A stretch of DNA of 64,000 nt from Bolinopsis microptera. Its lineage: Eukaryota > Ctenophora > Tentaculata > Lobata > Bolinopsidae. The notes below the pieces were generated by a model. It saw only the letters and a program-made list of their open reading frames with translations. It made no database searches and was not told the origin of the DNA. The translations under genes and the position numbers were made by a program. How positions within the stretch are numbered: position 1 is the stretch's first letter; each line of letters begins with the position of its first letter. The stretch covers positions 16,591,337 through 16,655,336 of the forward strand of contig NC_087080.1 in the NCBI RefSeq assembly GCF_026151205.1, in the 5' to 3' direction. This document shows, one piece after another, positions 11,582-21,528 of the stretch.

Positions 11582-13132
11582 TTATTTTTGCAATGACAAC
11601 AATCGTAAAGCTTCAATGATAGATCTAGTAGGTCTACCCGACATCCCCTTGGGTAAGTAGCTCATAGAGTCAGTACTGTCCATAACACCTGCAATGTCTA
11701 AGTGAGCCCAACTCTTACACTTTATAAAGTTCTGCAGGAACTTAGCAGCAGTAATGGATCCGCCGTAAGGGGAGGCGCTTATGTTATTGATATCAGCGGT
11801 AGGAGACTTCAGTAAATCACCATACTCTTTGAACAGAGGCATCCTCCAAAACCTATCTCCGCTATTGTAACCACCTCTCTCTAGACTATCCCACAGCTGA
11901 TCACAGGAACTGTAGGCTCCCACACATTCTCCACCTAAAGCTACTGCCATTGCCCCAGTCAATGTAGCCATGTCTACAACATGTGCAGGATCAAATGTGT
12001 CAGCATAAGTTAAAGTATCAGCAAGAATAAGCCTGCCCTCTGCATCTGTGTTATCTACTTGTATTGTTTTCCCGTTCATTGCAGTAACAACATCTCCAGG
12101 CTTGGTGGCTGAACCAGATGGCATGTTCTCACAAAGAGGGATTAATGTTATCAGGTTAATTGGTAGGTTGAGAGAGGCAGCACCCAAAGTGGCTCCAGCT
12201 ACACAAGCTGCCCCGCCCATATCAGCCCTCATTGCGTCCATACCCTTGGAGGGTTTGATGGAGATACCACCGGTATCAAATGTGACACCTTTGCCAACTA
12301 AACAAATTGGAGGAGTATCGGCGTTTTTGTAGTGAATTTCCAGTAAAAATGGAGGTTCCTCAGATCCTTTTGCAACCGAGAGAAATGACCCCATTTTTTT
12401 CTCTGTGATCCAATCTTTATCTCTGACTATAACAGTCACCGTATCAGCATGTTCCTCATTAACTTTGCTTTTAACAGCATCGACAAATAATGTTGGTGTC
12501 ATGTAATTTGCTGGAGACTCCATTAAGTGTCTGGCTAAATTTTGACTTTTAGCATTGATGATACCATCTTCCCAATCATTAACACAAGCATCTGGTAGAT
12601 CCATCAGTTTGCATTGTAATAATTTAGGAGCTTCTTTACGCTTTGCTTTCAAAATGTCGTATGTATAGAGAGCTAACTGAGCAGCCTCACCAGCAGCTTT
12701 CCCACTTCCTGCTGAGTCTACTTCAATTTTATCAATACTATCATCTGACTGCAATGCTGCAACTCCAGCCCCAACTGCTGATCTTATTGCTTCGCTAATA
12801 CTATTTCGTGATGTCAAATCATATTCACATAACTTTTCGCTGTTTTGAACATCATCAACAATTGATAAAGTGACAACTGGATATTCTTCGTGTAACCCAT
12901 AGAAAGTTCTCGTTTTGGTTATTTTAGAAATGCCAGTAAGTTCTGACAACTTTGACGATATTTTGGTGTCGAATTGTTTTGCACATTCAGATAGTTGAAT
13001 GTTGCTCTCAGGTGATTCGTATTTCCCAGTTAAAACTAGTCCAGTGAGAGAGCGCTGAAAGTTCAAGCTTTTGTGAGGCACATATTGTGAGCATAGGGGA
13101 GAGAGCACTCGTTTCAATGGTGATTGCAGCAT
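11582..13132 (-). CDS. LAP3: Leucyl aminopeptidase, M17 family (LAP3-like)
   Basis: A single exon from ATG at 13132 gives 516 residues, the same size as animal LAP3. M17 enzymes are hexameric two-zinc exopeptidases that remove N-terminal residues from peptides. The catalytic domain carries the full metal-ligand set with family spacing: K281 and D286 in GKGVTFDTGG, D304 in MRADMGG, and D363 and E365 in the signature NTDAEGRL. The catalytic arginine is R367. The N-terminal about 30 residues (MLQSPLKRVLSPLCSQYVPH) are basic and could be a mitochondrial presequence; the cytosolic form is the alternative. The in-frame codon just upstream of this ATG is TTG, so 13132 is the first real start. Confidence 0.95.
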   Translation of the reverse strand: MLQSPLKRVLSPLCSQYVPHKSLNFQRSLTGLVLTGKYESPESNIQLSECAKQFDTKISSKLSELTGISKITKTRTFYGLHEEYPVVTLSIVDDVQNSEKLCEYDLTSRNSISEAIRSAVGAGVAALQSDDSIDKIEVDSAGSGKAAGEAAQLALYTYDILKAKRKEAPKLLQCKLMDLPDACVNDWEDGIINAKSQNLARHLMESPANYMTPTLFVDAVKSKVNEEHADTVTVIVRDKDWITEKKMGSFLSVAKGSEEPPFLLEIHYKNADTPPICLVGKGVTFDTGGISIKPSKGMDAMRADMGGAACVAGATLGAASLNLPINLITLIPLCENMPSGSATKPGDVVTAMNGKTIQVDNTDAEGRLILADTLTYADTFDPAHVVDMATLTGAMAVALGGECVGAYSSCDQLWDSLERGGYNSGDRFWRMPLFKEYGDLLKSPTADINNISASPYGGSITAAKFLQNFIKCKSWAHLDIAGVMDSTDSMSYLPKGMSGRPTRSIIEALRLLSLQK

Positions 13133-13135
13133 CAA

Positions 13136-13850
13136 CTGAAAAATGTTTAAGATGATGTTAATGAATTAATCTTATATCAATCTGATAATACCCATTATAT
13201 ATATATAAAAACTTGCAATGCACATTTTTGTTTGCTTTTTACTGAAGGTGTGATATTGGTGCAAGCATAACTTCGTGTTTTTATAGACAGTACTGGGTGT
13301 TCCATTTATGAAATACTGTCGAAAAATGAATAAAATAAATTCTTGCGTTGAAATTCTATTATTTTCAGATAAATTACAGGATAATACATCACTTAAAGTA
13401 CCAAAACAACAGTTGAAACAAAATATATAATTATTAATTATATTATATTTATAGATATCATCATAATATAGATTAAGAAACGGTAATTGGCAATAAATTC
13501 ACTGAATAAAATACCTTCAATGCAAAGATAGCAAACCTACTAAGCAGACACTATTAATACTCTATTTGTTCACCGAACAATGCTGTACAACAAATAATTC
13601 ATAATATCATAATAGATTAACCACTCGATATCTATCCCTTTCAACTCTTTAACATGACTTAAGAAACGACAACTGCACTGTTAATGTCATAATTTCCAAT
13701 CCTAGCTATATTGTTTCTCTGATTAAAGTGTAAGAAATTATAGTCAAATCAGTAGTTATAATCAAATTTAACTTAATAAACTGTGTTTCTTTTGTAATCA
13801 ACTAATAGTACAGTAGTAATACTATTAGAAATCACATCTCCTAGAGTTCA
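13136..13850. other. AT-rich intergenic region, no gene seen
   Basis: No coding or structured sequence was recognised. It probably contains the LAP3 promoter and the 3' UTR of the PAQR gene. Confidence 0.5.
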
Positions 13851-14729
13851 TTAAGTAGGGCATATGTGACTTGTAACATATAGAAATAAATCTTGCTGTG
13901 TTTTATGCCCAACTATGAAAACTATAGCAGCAAAAACATGCCATATTTGATGACTATGACCAAAGATATCAAACTTTCCAGGCAGTAATACTTCAGGGAG
14001 CCTTGTAACGTAAAAGAATGCTCCTGTTCCTCCAAAGAAGTAGAGTAGTGCTATTCTTGGTAAAAACAAAGCAACGATTTCAGACTTTACACCATAGAGT
14101 ATAACCCAGTGAGCCGAAGGAATAATTCCAGAAAGTGACACCAATGAGTAAGTTACTATTCTGAAGTATGTGCTATTTTTATCACCAAACCATGGTCGAG
14201 TGACGAAGTAGCCAGCAGCGCCAAACACAGCGCCCAATGTTACACCATAGAAAATTTTTAGCTCAGGAAAGCAATAAAATGCATAGTGCATAACAGGAAA
14301 AAAGCATCCAGAGAGCCCAATAGCAATTCCAATGCAGTCAATTAGCAGGAATTTTGAATGTGCATCCTGCGATTGACAATTGAACAGATGATATGCAGCA
14401 GACGCAAACATTGCAATTTGTATTGCTATGACCATAGATATGAATGCCAACTGATCATAAATTGTTGCATGTTCCTCATTCGTTATCAATGAGAAATCCA
14501 TAAAATATTGGTAGAAGAAGTACAGGCCAACCAGCAAATGAGACCAGACATTGATTGACTCATTGTGTAAAGTGAACAATGATCTGAAGCACAGTTTAGT
14601 TGGTAAATATCCACGATATCCAGATTTGATGTGAGGATTCCCTGTTAAAAACGGGGGTGCTTCATGATAGTCATAGAGGATTATCAAATTACTCATGTAG
14701 CGCAGTAGTTTTCCTGAAGATAAAAACAT
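13851..14729 (-). CDS. PAQR3: PAQR3-like seven-transmembrane receptor-family protein
   Basis: A single exon of 292 residues from ATG at 14729. The PAQR signature is intact: PFLTGNPHIKSGYRGYLPTK (about 25-44), then SLFTLHNESINVWSH (50-64), then AYHLFNC after the second membrane helix. The closing motif is FGHSHQIWHVFA (about 253-264), which supplies the conserved zinc-site histidines. Seven hydrophobic segments can be read. The opening segment fits PAQR3 (RKTG) better than adiponectin receptors or membrane progestin receptors. PAQR3 sits in the Golgi and restrains Raf and SREBP signalling in mammals; that role is inferred here. The length is close to human PAQR3, about 310 residues. Confidence 0.85.
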   Translation of the reverse strand: MFLSSGKLLRYMSNLIILYDYHEAPPFLTGNPHIKSGYRGYLPTKLCFRSLFTLHNESINVWSHLLVGLYFFYQYFMDFSLITNEEHATIYDQLAFISMVIAIQIAMFASAAYHLFNCQSQDAHSKFLLIDCIGIAIGLSGCFFPVMHYAFYCFPELKIFYGVTLGAVFGAAGYFVTRPWFGDKNSTYFRIVTYSLVSLSGIIPSAHWVILYGVKSEIVALFLPRIALLYFFGGTGAFFYVTRLPEVLLPGKFDIFGHSHQIWHVFAAIVFIVGHKTQQDLFLYVTSHICPT

Positions 14730-15149
14730 GGTTATTGGTTGTCATGATTTCATTCCTGAAGATGATAGCATTCTATTTTATTTCATTTTATTTTCTTTTC
14801 TTCCATTCTAATATGTAGCAACTTGTCAGCTCACCAAAATGATCCGACCTACATGGTACGTAGTTAATGGAATTAACACCATCAATAAAATAATAAGTTT
14901 TACAACCACGAATTAATTAATTAGGAGGAAACTTGAGGAAATATTCTTTGGTGATTGTATATAATAATATAAATTTCTATTCATTTTGCACCCAGAGAAA
15001 GATCTGATACAGCAGCAGGTTGGAAACTCTGAATTTAACTACATTAGCTAAAAGAAGAATCCGTGGGGATCTTATAGAAACCTTTGAAATAGGCAATGGT
15101 TTACTAGAATATGGTTAGGATATTGTCAATATTAGTAAAATTTCTTGAT
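14730..15149. other. AT-rich intergenic region
   Basis: No gene was recognised. It should include the promoter of the PAQR3-like gene and the start of the repeat-rich block. Confidence 0.4.
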
Positions 15150-15500
15150 TACTTTACTTTACGTTTACTTTATGTTGTTTAGCTGCAAAGCATCTATGAA
15201 AACCGACAATTTTTTAAACTTAGGACAACCATGGCTGGCACCAGCACTTACAGGAACCCGAAGGATCGACGGTTAAGGTATTATACCACACTTTCTTCCC
15301 CGTGGCTCATATGTACAGCTCCTCATTTGACCCTCACACACGATTTCTCGAGCATTGACTGAGTAGACCATTGGCATAGGTCCATTGAAACCCTTAGCAG
15401 AACAGCAACGCCGCTAACCCCATGGCTAGTGGCACAGACAGGGATCGAACCCGCAACCTCGTGATTGAGCGGCATATCGAACTGCGCCATTAAACCACCT
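15150..15500 (-). mobile_element. tRNA-derived SINE
   Basis: Read on the minus strand, the head (15500-15438) looks like a tRNA. It has a box-A-like TTTAATGGCGCAGTTCGA and a perfect box B GGTTCGATCC. A non-tRNA body follows (15437 to about 15200), and the tail near 15150-15185 carries CATAAAGTAAACGTAAAGTA. The tRNA head is too degenerate for a working tRNA, so a SINE is the better reading. Confidence 0.75.
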
Positions 15501-15732
15501 TCATTGAACAAATTTCTTGTTTCATTGAGAAGATCAGGTATAAATATTGTTTCAAAGATAAAGTGCAATATCAAAAGCTCTAAATTAAGAAATCTTCGTA
15601 AAGCGTTTCTATCTGAGAGAGTTATACCTTATTGGGATGCCCTAACAGTGGATGTTAAGAATTCTTATAGTGTAAATGATTTAAAGATAAATCTTGAATA
15701 TTTTAAAAAGGACTGTATTAAAAAAGGAATTT
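15501..15732 (+). pseudogene. Old LINE C-terminal remnant (left half)
   Basis: The frame reads LRNLRKAFLSERVIPYWDAL and then VNDLKINLEYFKKDCIKKG. This is typical of the C-terminal end of CR1/L2-like LINE polyproteins (F..RVI..WN.LP..V...SV..FK..L). The remnant is cut at 15732 by a younger element and resumes at 17946. Confidence 0.6.
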
Positions 15733-15797
15733 TACTACTATTTTACTATTTTATACTATTTCAAGTTGTATATAATTTTACGGACAAAATGATCCCA

Positions 15798-15912
15798 GGG
15801 GGGACTCCCAACCCACCGCTTCGGCGGGTAGTTGACGCACCTTTCACAAGCAAGAGGCACTTTGGTCTACTTGCTGTGAGGTGTCTCAGCTACATGAGTT
15901 GGGGGTCCCCCC
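15798..15912 (+). ncRNA. Three-way-junction RNA structure at the 5' end of the LINE
   Basis: A 15-bp outer stem pairs GGGGGGACTCCCAAC (15798-15812) with GTTGGGGGTCCCCCC (15898-15912), with one G-T pair. Inside are a hairpin CCCACCGCTTCGGCGGG and a longer one that pairs CACCTTTCACAAGCAAG with CTTGCTGTGAGGTG. A T6 run follows. The base composition is GC-rich against AT-rich flanks. The position near the element's 5' end suggests a structured 5' UTR or ribozyme-like element. Hammerhead core motifs are absent and I could not fit an HDV fold with confidence. Confidence 0.55.
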
Positions 15913-15944
15913 TTTTTTAAATTTTATTAAAAATTTTATACGCC

Positions 15945-17842
15945 TCGCCCTGGCAAGCACCAACAAGCCCTGTGATAGCTCTGTACTGCGAGGACGGAGA
16001 AATAAGCTCGGTAAAGACATCAAAAAGAGACTGAAGGAGCTAGAGTGTGCTAAGGCTGACCAGTTAGCTGAAGAAATTTCATCAACTGACGACACGCGTC
16101 AAATGTTCGAAGCTGTGAGATCCTTAGCTAAGACCAAAGAGACAAAGCCTATAGTTGTCCACAATAAGGATGGGTACCCCATTGGTACAGACCTCGCTAA
16201 AGCTGAAGTACTCCGCGATTGGTATGAAGAACAGCTGACTGGAGATGAACCTGCCCTTGATCCGTTTGAAGGTCCCCCTTCTCCCCTCGACTGCCCTATC
16301 ACAGAATATGAGGTAAAAACCGCTGCTAAACGCCTCAAGAACGGCAAAGCCAATGGACCTGACAATACCCCCAATGAGCTCCTCAAGTATGGTGGGAGTG
16401 CGCTATGTGTCCATTACGCCAAAATCATCAACACCTGCTTTGAAGAGAACCTGTTCCTTGACGCTGTCGGAGAATGTTTCATCACCCCTCTTCAAAAGCC
16501 TGGCAAGACTCCTGGTGAACTCAAAAGCCTCAGACCCCTGACACTATGTAACTGTGCTCGTAAGCTGCTATCCCTCATTACACTCAGGAGAATTGAAGCA
16601 AAGGTAGACACTTACACAGGTCCGTGGCAAGCTGCCTACAAGCAGAAGAGAAGCTGTGGAGACCTGGTATGGTGTCACCGTATGTTGATCAGCATCGTAA
16701 AAGAAAGAGAGTGGTCTTTCCACAAGATGGGCCTAGACATGTCCAGTGCCTTCGATACCATCAGTAGGCAGACTGTGCTCAACCTCCTAGAGGACGCAGG
16801 GTGCACAAGAGATGAGATCAGACTAGTGAGATTCCTCCTGAGCAACACCAAGATCAAGGTGCGAGTCAACAACGCTACCTCCCTTGAATTCATCAGCACC
16901 AATGGAGGACCCCAAGGTGATAGTGTTTCAGGCCTCTGTTTCACAATCACTCTAGCTGGTGCCTGCTACCACCTGCGTGCCGTGACGCTGCGCCCAACCC
17001 CTCCTATTAGTCCTAGCGGCATGCCTGAAGAAGATGCCTACTCTGATGACATCGACTATCTTGGTGAAGACAAAGATGCTCTAGAAGCCCTCCTCCCTGT
17101 CGCTACTAAGGTGTTCAAAGAGTGGAATCTGAATATTAATGAATCAAAGACAGAGTTTGTACACATCTACATAGCTGGGAAAGATGAGGTCATGGATGAT
17201 GGTAAACCCCTTAGAATGAATGAAGAATGGTGCAGTAGCAAGTTGTTGGGTTCTCTGCTAGAAAGTAGGAAGGATGTCACCAGAAGAATCATGTTAGCCA
17301 ATGTAGCATTCCAGAACTTCAAGAAGGTCTGGTGCCAGAGTAAGATCCCCCTACAGAAGAAGCTGAAAGTCTATGAGGCCCAAGTAGTATCTATCCTCAT
17401 GTATAACTCTAGTTGCTGGGGAATGCCTAAATCGTACTGGGACAAACTAGATGCATGTCACCGTAACCACCTCAGAAAGATCATGAATGTCAGCTGGCCA
17501 CGCAGTATGATGTCCAAAGATACCCTATACAAACAGAGTAACTCTACCCCTATGTCTGAGCGTGCTGAGTTATCTAGGTGGAAGATGCTAGGACAGATAC
17601 TGAGGAGCGATGAAAGATCACCAGCTCAAGCTGCGCTGTGCTTTGCTGTCGAGATGTGTAGTGAAGTTGGTAGACTCGGGGCTCACAGACGTAACCTCCT
17701 ACACCACCTGAAGGTTGACCTCTGGAAGCGTTTCATCTTGCTGGAGTCGTATGATGATATTCTTCATTTGAGAGAACTTGCTAGTAACCGTGGTTATTGG
17801 AGTAAATTGTTCGACTTTATACTTGAGTACAAGTCAATTTGA
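15945..17842 (+). CDS. LINE reverse transcriptase, uninterrupted frame
   Basis: About 630 residues without a stop, ending TGA at 17842. The region starts in the linker that usually follows the endonuclease (LRGRRNKLGKDIKKRLKELE). RT motifs follow in order: LKNGKANGPDNTPNELLKYG, RPLTLCNCARKLL, LDMSSAFDT (first catalytic aspartate), NGGPQGDSVSG and YSDDIDYL (catalytic pair, with YSDD in place of the common YADD). The C-terminal part has ELSRWKMLGQILRSDE, matching the R-LRWLGHVLRM segment found after RT in many LINEs. No endonuclease and no zinc knuckle are seen. No ATG lies near the 5' end, so the frame may be truncated or start elsewhere. The intact frame indicates a young insertion. Confidence 0.9.
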
Positions 17843-17945
17843 CTTTTGGGACATATAATCTTACAAAGGATCACGTTTAGGTTCTAAATTATTTTAGGAT
17901 TGTTGACATTTGTAAGATTGACATGTTTGATAATTAATAATTAAA

Positions 17946-18060
17946 TATTAAAAAAGGAATTTATTGTGATCTGCATCATCATTGGAAAGCGTCTGATGAG
18001 GTGATAAGTAGAATTGAAGGAGATATCTATATGGAAAATAAAGTAAACATAATGATTATC
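17946..18060 (+). pseudogene. Old LINE C-terminal remnant (right half)
   Basis: After the second copy of the target duplication, the frame of the split LINE tail continues (HHHWKASDEVISRIEGDIY). It ends shortly after 18050. Together with 15501-15732 it is one older, degenerate LINE end. Confidence 0.5.
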
Positions 18061-18638
18061 TGTGGTTAAAATAATTTAAGGAGAGTGGTCTTCAAACTTA
18101 ATACAAAGGTTAAAGTACAGATTGTGCACATTCATGATTTCAGGAGTGTTAACTGTTAAAAAGAGGTTTAGTATACTTTCTGTAGAATTCATTGCCTAAG
18201 ATTTGCTCCCCTAGGATCTGCATCGGGCTTTAGTTTTAAATTCATCCAAATATGCTTCTTTTGTAGCGCGATGCGTTACTGTGCCGCGCCGCGCACTCAA
18301 TAAGGCTTCTCTGGCTAGATCGGCGAGATGCGCTACTGTGCCGCGCCGAGCTGCCATGAATTGACATCGTCAATTAAATGCTTCTTTATCAACAAACATT
18401 ATGCGGGCACACATTTTTAATGCTTTTAGTTCAAGTTTTTTGTTAGAATAGAATTAGAACAAAATGCTCCTCCCCAGACAGTTATACCATAAGCAAGATA
18501 TTTTTCTAACAGAGTATGATACCATGCGTTTGCACATAATTTTTATTTACAATTTCAATAAATTTGGTAACAAAAGTTGCCTCAAAGTGTAAATATTACA
18601 AATTCATCATGAAAAACGATTCAGCCTCTCGCACATTG
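18061..18638. other. Intergenic, with GC-rich repeated patches
   Basis: Mostly AT-rich. Two related GC-rich patches occur at about 18266-18290 and 18325-18350; both contain TACTGTGCCGCGCC. No gene was seen. Confidence 0.5.
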
Positions 18639-18852
18639 TTCACATAGCCATGTGTACGTCTACGCGTACTGCGTGAAGCGCTTGTTTCACCTTCGGCGGT
18701 CGCGCGCTACTGCAATACAAGCGAGACGGGTCTGGTTAGAGCAACTTACATTGCACATGTTGCTCTAACCAGAGCCCTCTCGCTTGCAGTAGCGCGCGAC
18801 CGCCGTGAAACAAGCGCGTCACGTAGTACGCATATACACATGGCTATGTGAA
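18639..18852. mobile_element. Long hairpin (foldback) element
   Basis: TTCACATAGCCATGTGTACG at the left edge is mirrored by a near-inverse ending GGCTATGTGAA at the right. The arms are about 100 bp and meet at GGTTAGAGCAAC-(13 nt)-GTTGCTCTAACC. The arms contain GCGGTCGCGCGCTACTGCAA and its inverse, with scattered mismatches and short gaps. The element is strongly GC-rich compared with its surroundings. This is a MITE or foldback transposon with no coding capacity. Confidence 0.8.
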
Positions 18853-19956
18853 ACCATTGTTAATGGTCTGGCCCGGCGCGCGCTACTTCGTAGCACTTGC
18901 AATCGAGGAGAAAACGGCGCGCTACTTCGAAGAAATTTAGACGAGTAACATCCGTCAACTAAATTCAAATTATAAATAACTCGTGATAGTATGATGATTG
19001 ATTCTTAAAAACTTAAAATTAAATTAAGCGCTCAAAGGTCCTCGTGACCATGTGATCGCCTTACTGAGGCAGCCAACCGACGCGCTGTTTTATTTTTATG
19101 ATATGATAGCTCTTCTCAAACACAAGGATATAACTTGTGAACTCGGCTAGTATATATGAAACATTTGTCATGGAGTTGTAGAGGGAGTTATGTGCCTCGC
19201 CGGGCTAAAGTAGTGGATGACCTTGCTGTACGGCAAGTTAAACAAGGATCTGAAACTACTAGGTTCCGTACAGACTCAACTCTGCACCCGTGTCAATATG
19301 TTCATTGTATGCAAGCCTCTTGATTTATGATATGTTTTGATTGTTACTAATTAATACCAAAGAGCGAAATAGCTTCACCGAAGATATGCGTCAACGTAAT
19401 TTAAATGAACGAAACAATTTTATTATCAATTTGGTGAGAACCTCGCGAATTAGTCATAATTAAGATTTAAGGATAACCCTGGCCCTGACTTTAAGGAAAG
19501 ATAAATGTTTTCATTAATTTTTTTTCCATGATAATGGATCTATAATTTAATTTTAACCCTGTGTAATCTTGTGTTATCCCGTGTAAATCCTTGAATTCTT
19601 TTCAACGTATTTTTGCTAAATGTATATATACCTTCTAGTCACTCTTTTGCTACTCTAAGTCCCCTAAGATATCTGGTCAAAAGTGTGTGCTAGTTATATG
19701 TATAAAATATATTTTTGTCTGCTTTAATGGAGACCGCTGTGTACAGATTGAAAAAGGAACCTGCAATGGCCTTGTATTATAAAATTATTCAAACAATATA
19801 CACATAATATAGCAATGACCCTATATTGTCTGCTTTAATTGATACTAAATAAAATTGTCGTTTTCTCGAAATTGTTGTTTTCTTGAACTCCTCCCGGCCC
19901 TGGAGCTTTAAGTATCGCGGTAAATGGTACATCGTTTTGGTCGCCGCTGGACAGGG
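18853..19956. other. Intergenic, repeat-derived
   Basis: No gene was seen. The GCGCGCTACTTCG motif occurs twice (about 18877 and 18917) and echoes the hairpin arms. One arm of an inverted repeat lies at about 19787-19827, its partner near 20917-20956. Confidence 0.5.
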
Positions 19957-20350
19957 CATTCACAGATGTAAGGGTACTTCACCCTCAAGCCCAGTCCAAC
20001 AGTGACAAGAGCATCTCACAGATGTACAAATCTCACGAGAAAAACAAATAACGTGAGTACAATGACAGAGTCCTCAATGTTGAAAAGGCTACCTTCACGC
20101 CATTGGTGTTCAGTACTACAGGGGGAATGGCAACTGAGGCTTCACAGTTCCTAAAACATCTCGCAGAAAAGATCAGCCTAAAGAAAGGCCAACAGTATTG
20201 TGATGTGATGTCATTTGTCAGACGCAGACTGCGTTTTGATCTACTCAGAACCTGTATAATCTCTATCAGGGGGTACAGAGGTACCAGAACCCTTCCACCC
20301 ATGGCAATAAGTGATTTGGACCTTAAACTGATCATCACTCTTAAACCCTA
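19957..20350 (+). pseudogene. LINE C-terminal fragment (TTGGM type)
   Basis: The frame reads YNDRVLNVEKATFTPLVFST, then TGGMATEASQFLKHLAEKIS and MSFVRRRLRFDLLRTCI. This matches the common LINE C-terminal pattern in marine invertebrates (FTPLVFSTTGGMG.E...F...LA..I...RLRF.LL). An in-frame stop near 20048 and missing upstream domains show that it is dead. Confidence 0.7.
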
Positions 20351-20419
20351 AAAGGTCATGGAGTGCTTGTTGGATGGGGGTCTAAACTGCTTTTTGTTGT
20401 GATGTGATTTAGTTGATTT

Positions 20420-20570
20420 TCCAGATCACACCCAAGAGCGTTTCAGACTGTTGCTCCGAAAATCTGGAACCAACTACCAATTGAAATTAAGACTTGTTCC
20501 GATGTTGATCTGTTCAAAACATTATTAAAAACTCACCTGTTTAAGAAAAGTTATGGCATGAGCGATTAAT
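20420..20570 (+). pseudogene. LINE C-terminal fragment (WNQLP type)
   Basis: The frame reads FQTVAPKIWNQLPIEIKTCS and then DLFKTLLKTHLFKKSYG, the typical last residues of CR1/L2-like LINE polyproteins. Nothing upstream in this frame is coding, so it is a short relic of a different LINE from the one at 19957. Confidence 0.65.
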
Positions 20571-20819
20571 TGACAATATAATAACTTTATGTTATTTGCT
20601 TAAACTGTTTAGGATGCAACCTAATGTCATGATCTTTTTGAACTTATTAGCAATTAGACTGTTAGCTCGCTTCACAAGCATGTCATCTTCGTTCCAAAAC
20701 TTTTTATGTCCTATGCATACACTCCTTGATAATTATCTTGATCTAGTATCTTTGTTTCACACAATAGAGCATAAGTTTTGTGGTTTATCCACTGGGCTTA
20801 GAGTTTGTGTTTAAGCTAC

Positions 20820-21528
20820 CAAATTTTATTATTATTATTTATTTTATATATATTATTACAAAGGGTTTTATTTTTACCTCAGTTTTAAAATTTGTACCAT
20901 TTTTACAGAATTTTTATATAGGGTCATTGCTATATTATGTATATATTGTTTGAATATTTTTCTTTCATATTTAAACATTTTGCTACCAAGTCAGACAAAT
21001 TCGAGGTAAAAGCACCCCCTTGTCTGAAACACACTAACTGTGTCTTAGAGCTTTAGTCAAGCTTTGGTCGAATGACTTGGTTTTTCTATAACTTCTTCCG
21101 TTATCTGTCAGGGAAACTTTTTATCTTGATTTCACCATGATGACCCATGGTCCCAACTGCCTCAACCTACAACATGAAATGATAGATGTAAACTGCTATT
21201 CACTTGAGTTGCTTTTTATGGGTTATCCTACAACTGAATATAAACCTTGGTGATAAGCCTACTTTAGCTTATTTTTAAGTAAGCCCACTCAGTATTTTAA
21301 ATTGAAATGTTTTAAAAATAGCATATTAGTTCTGCGCAGACCATTTTGTTGAAGTCATTGCAATAATTTTTAAAATGAATAAATTATAGTTATAACATTA
21401 TATAACATTGTACTGTAGGTTAGTAGTTTACTTGTGATAAAGCATACATACATATAAATTTTACATTTTAACCATTTTACCACCTCTTATTTAAACAATA
21501 AAATATTTAGGAATGAGAAATAAAGTCC
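20820..21528. other. AT-rich upstream region of ATG4
   Basis: No gene was recognised. It should include the ATG4 promoter or a 5' non-coding exon. A possible acceptor (ATATTTAG) lies just before the presumed start codon. Confidence 0.4.

Larger units (their letters stand above)
15733..17945 (+). mobile_element. RT-only non-LTR retrotransposon with 17-bp target-site duplication
   Basis: The 17-bp sequence TATTAAAAAAGGAATTT flanks the element at 15716-15732 and 17946-17962, so both boundaries are exact. The element is 2.2 kb: a 5' region with a strong RNA structure (15798-15912), one open frame with a reverse transcriptase, and an AT-rich 3' end of about 100 bp. No endonuclease domain is present. 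It may be a 5'-truncated copy, or a lineage that depends on another element. It sits inside an older LINE tail. Confidence 0.85.
19787..20956. repeat. Inverted repeat pair enclosing LINE remnants
   Basis: ATTCAAACAATATACACATA (19787) and the following AATATAGCAATGACCCTATA return as the reverse complement at about 20917-20956 with one or two changes. The 1.1-kb interior has two LINE tails. The pair may be the ends of a composite element or two opposed copies of a short repeat. Confidence 0.6.

Noticed and set aside
15438-15500. tRNA gene on the minus strand
   Set aside because: Box A and B are present, but the stems pair poorly and the sequence continues into a SINE body and tail.
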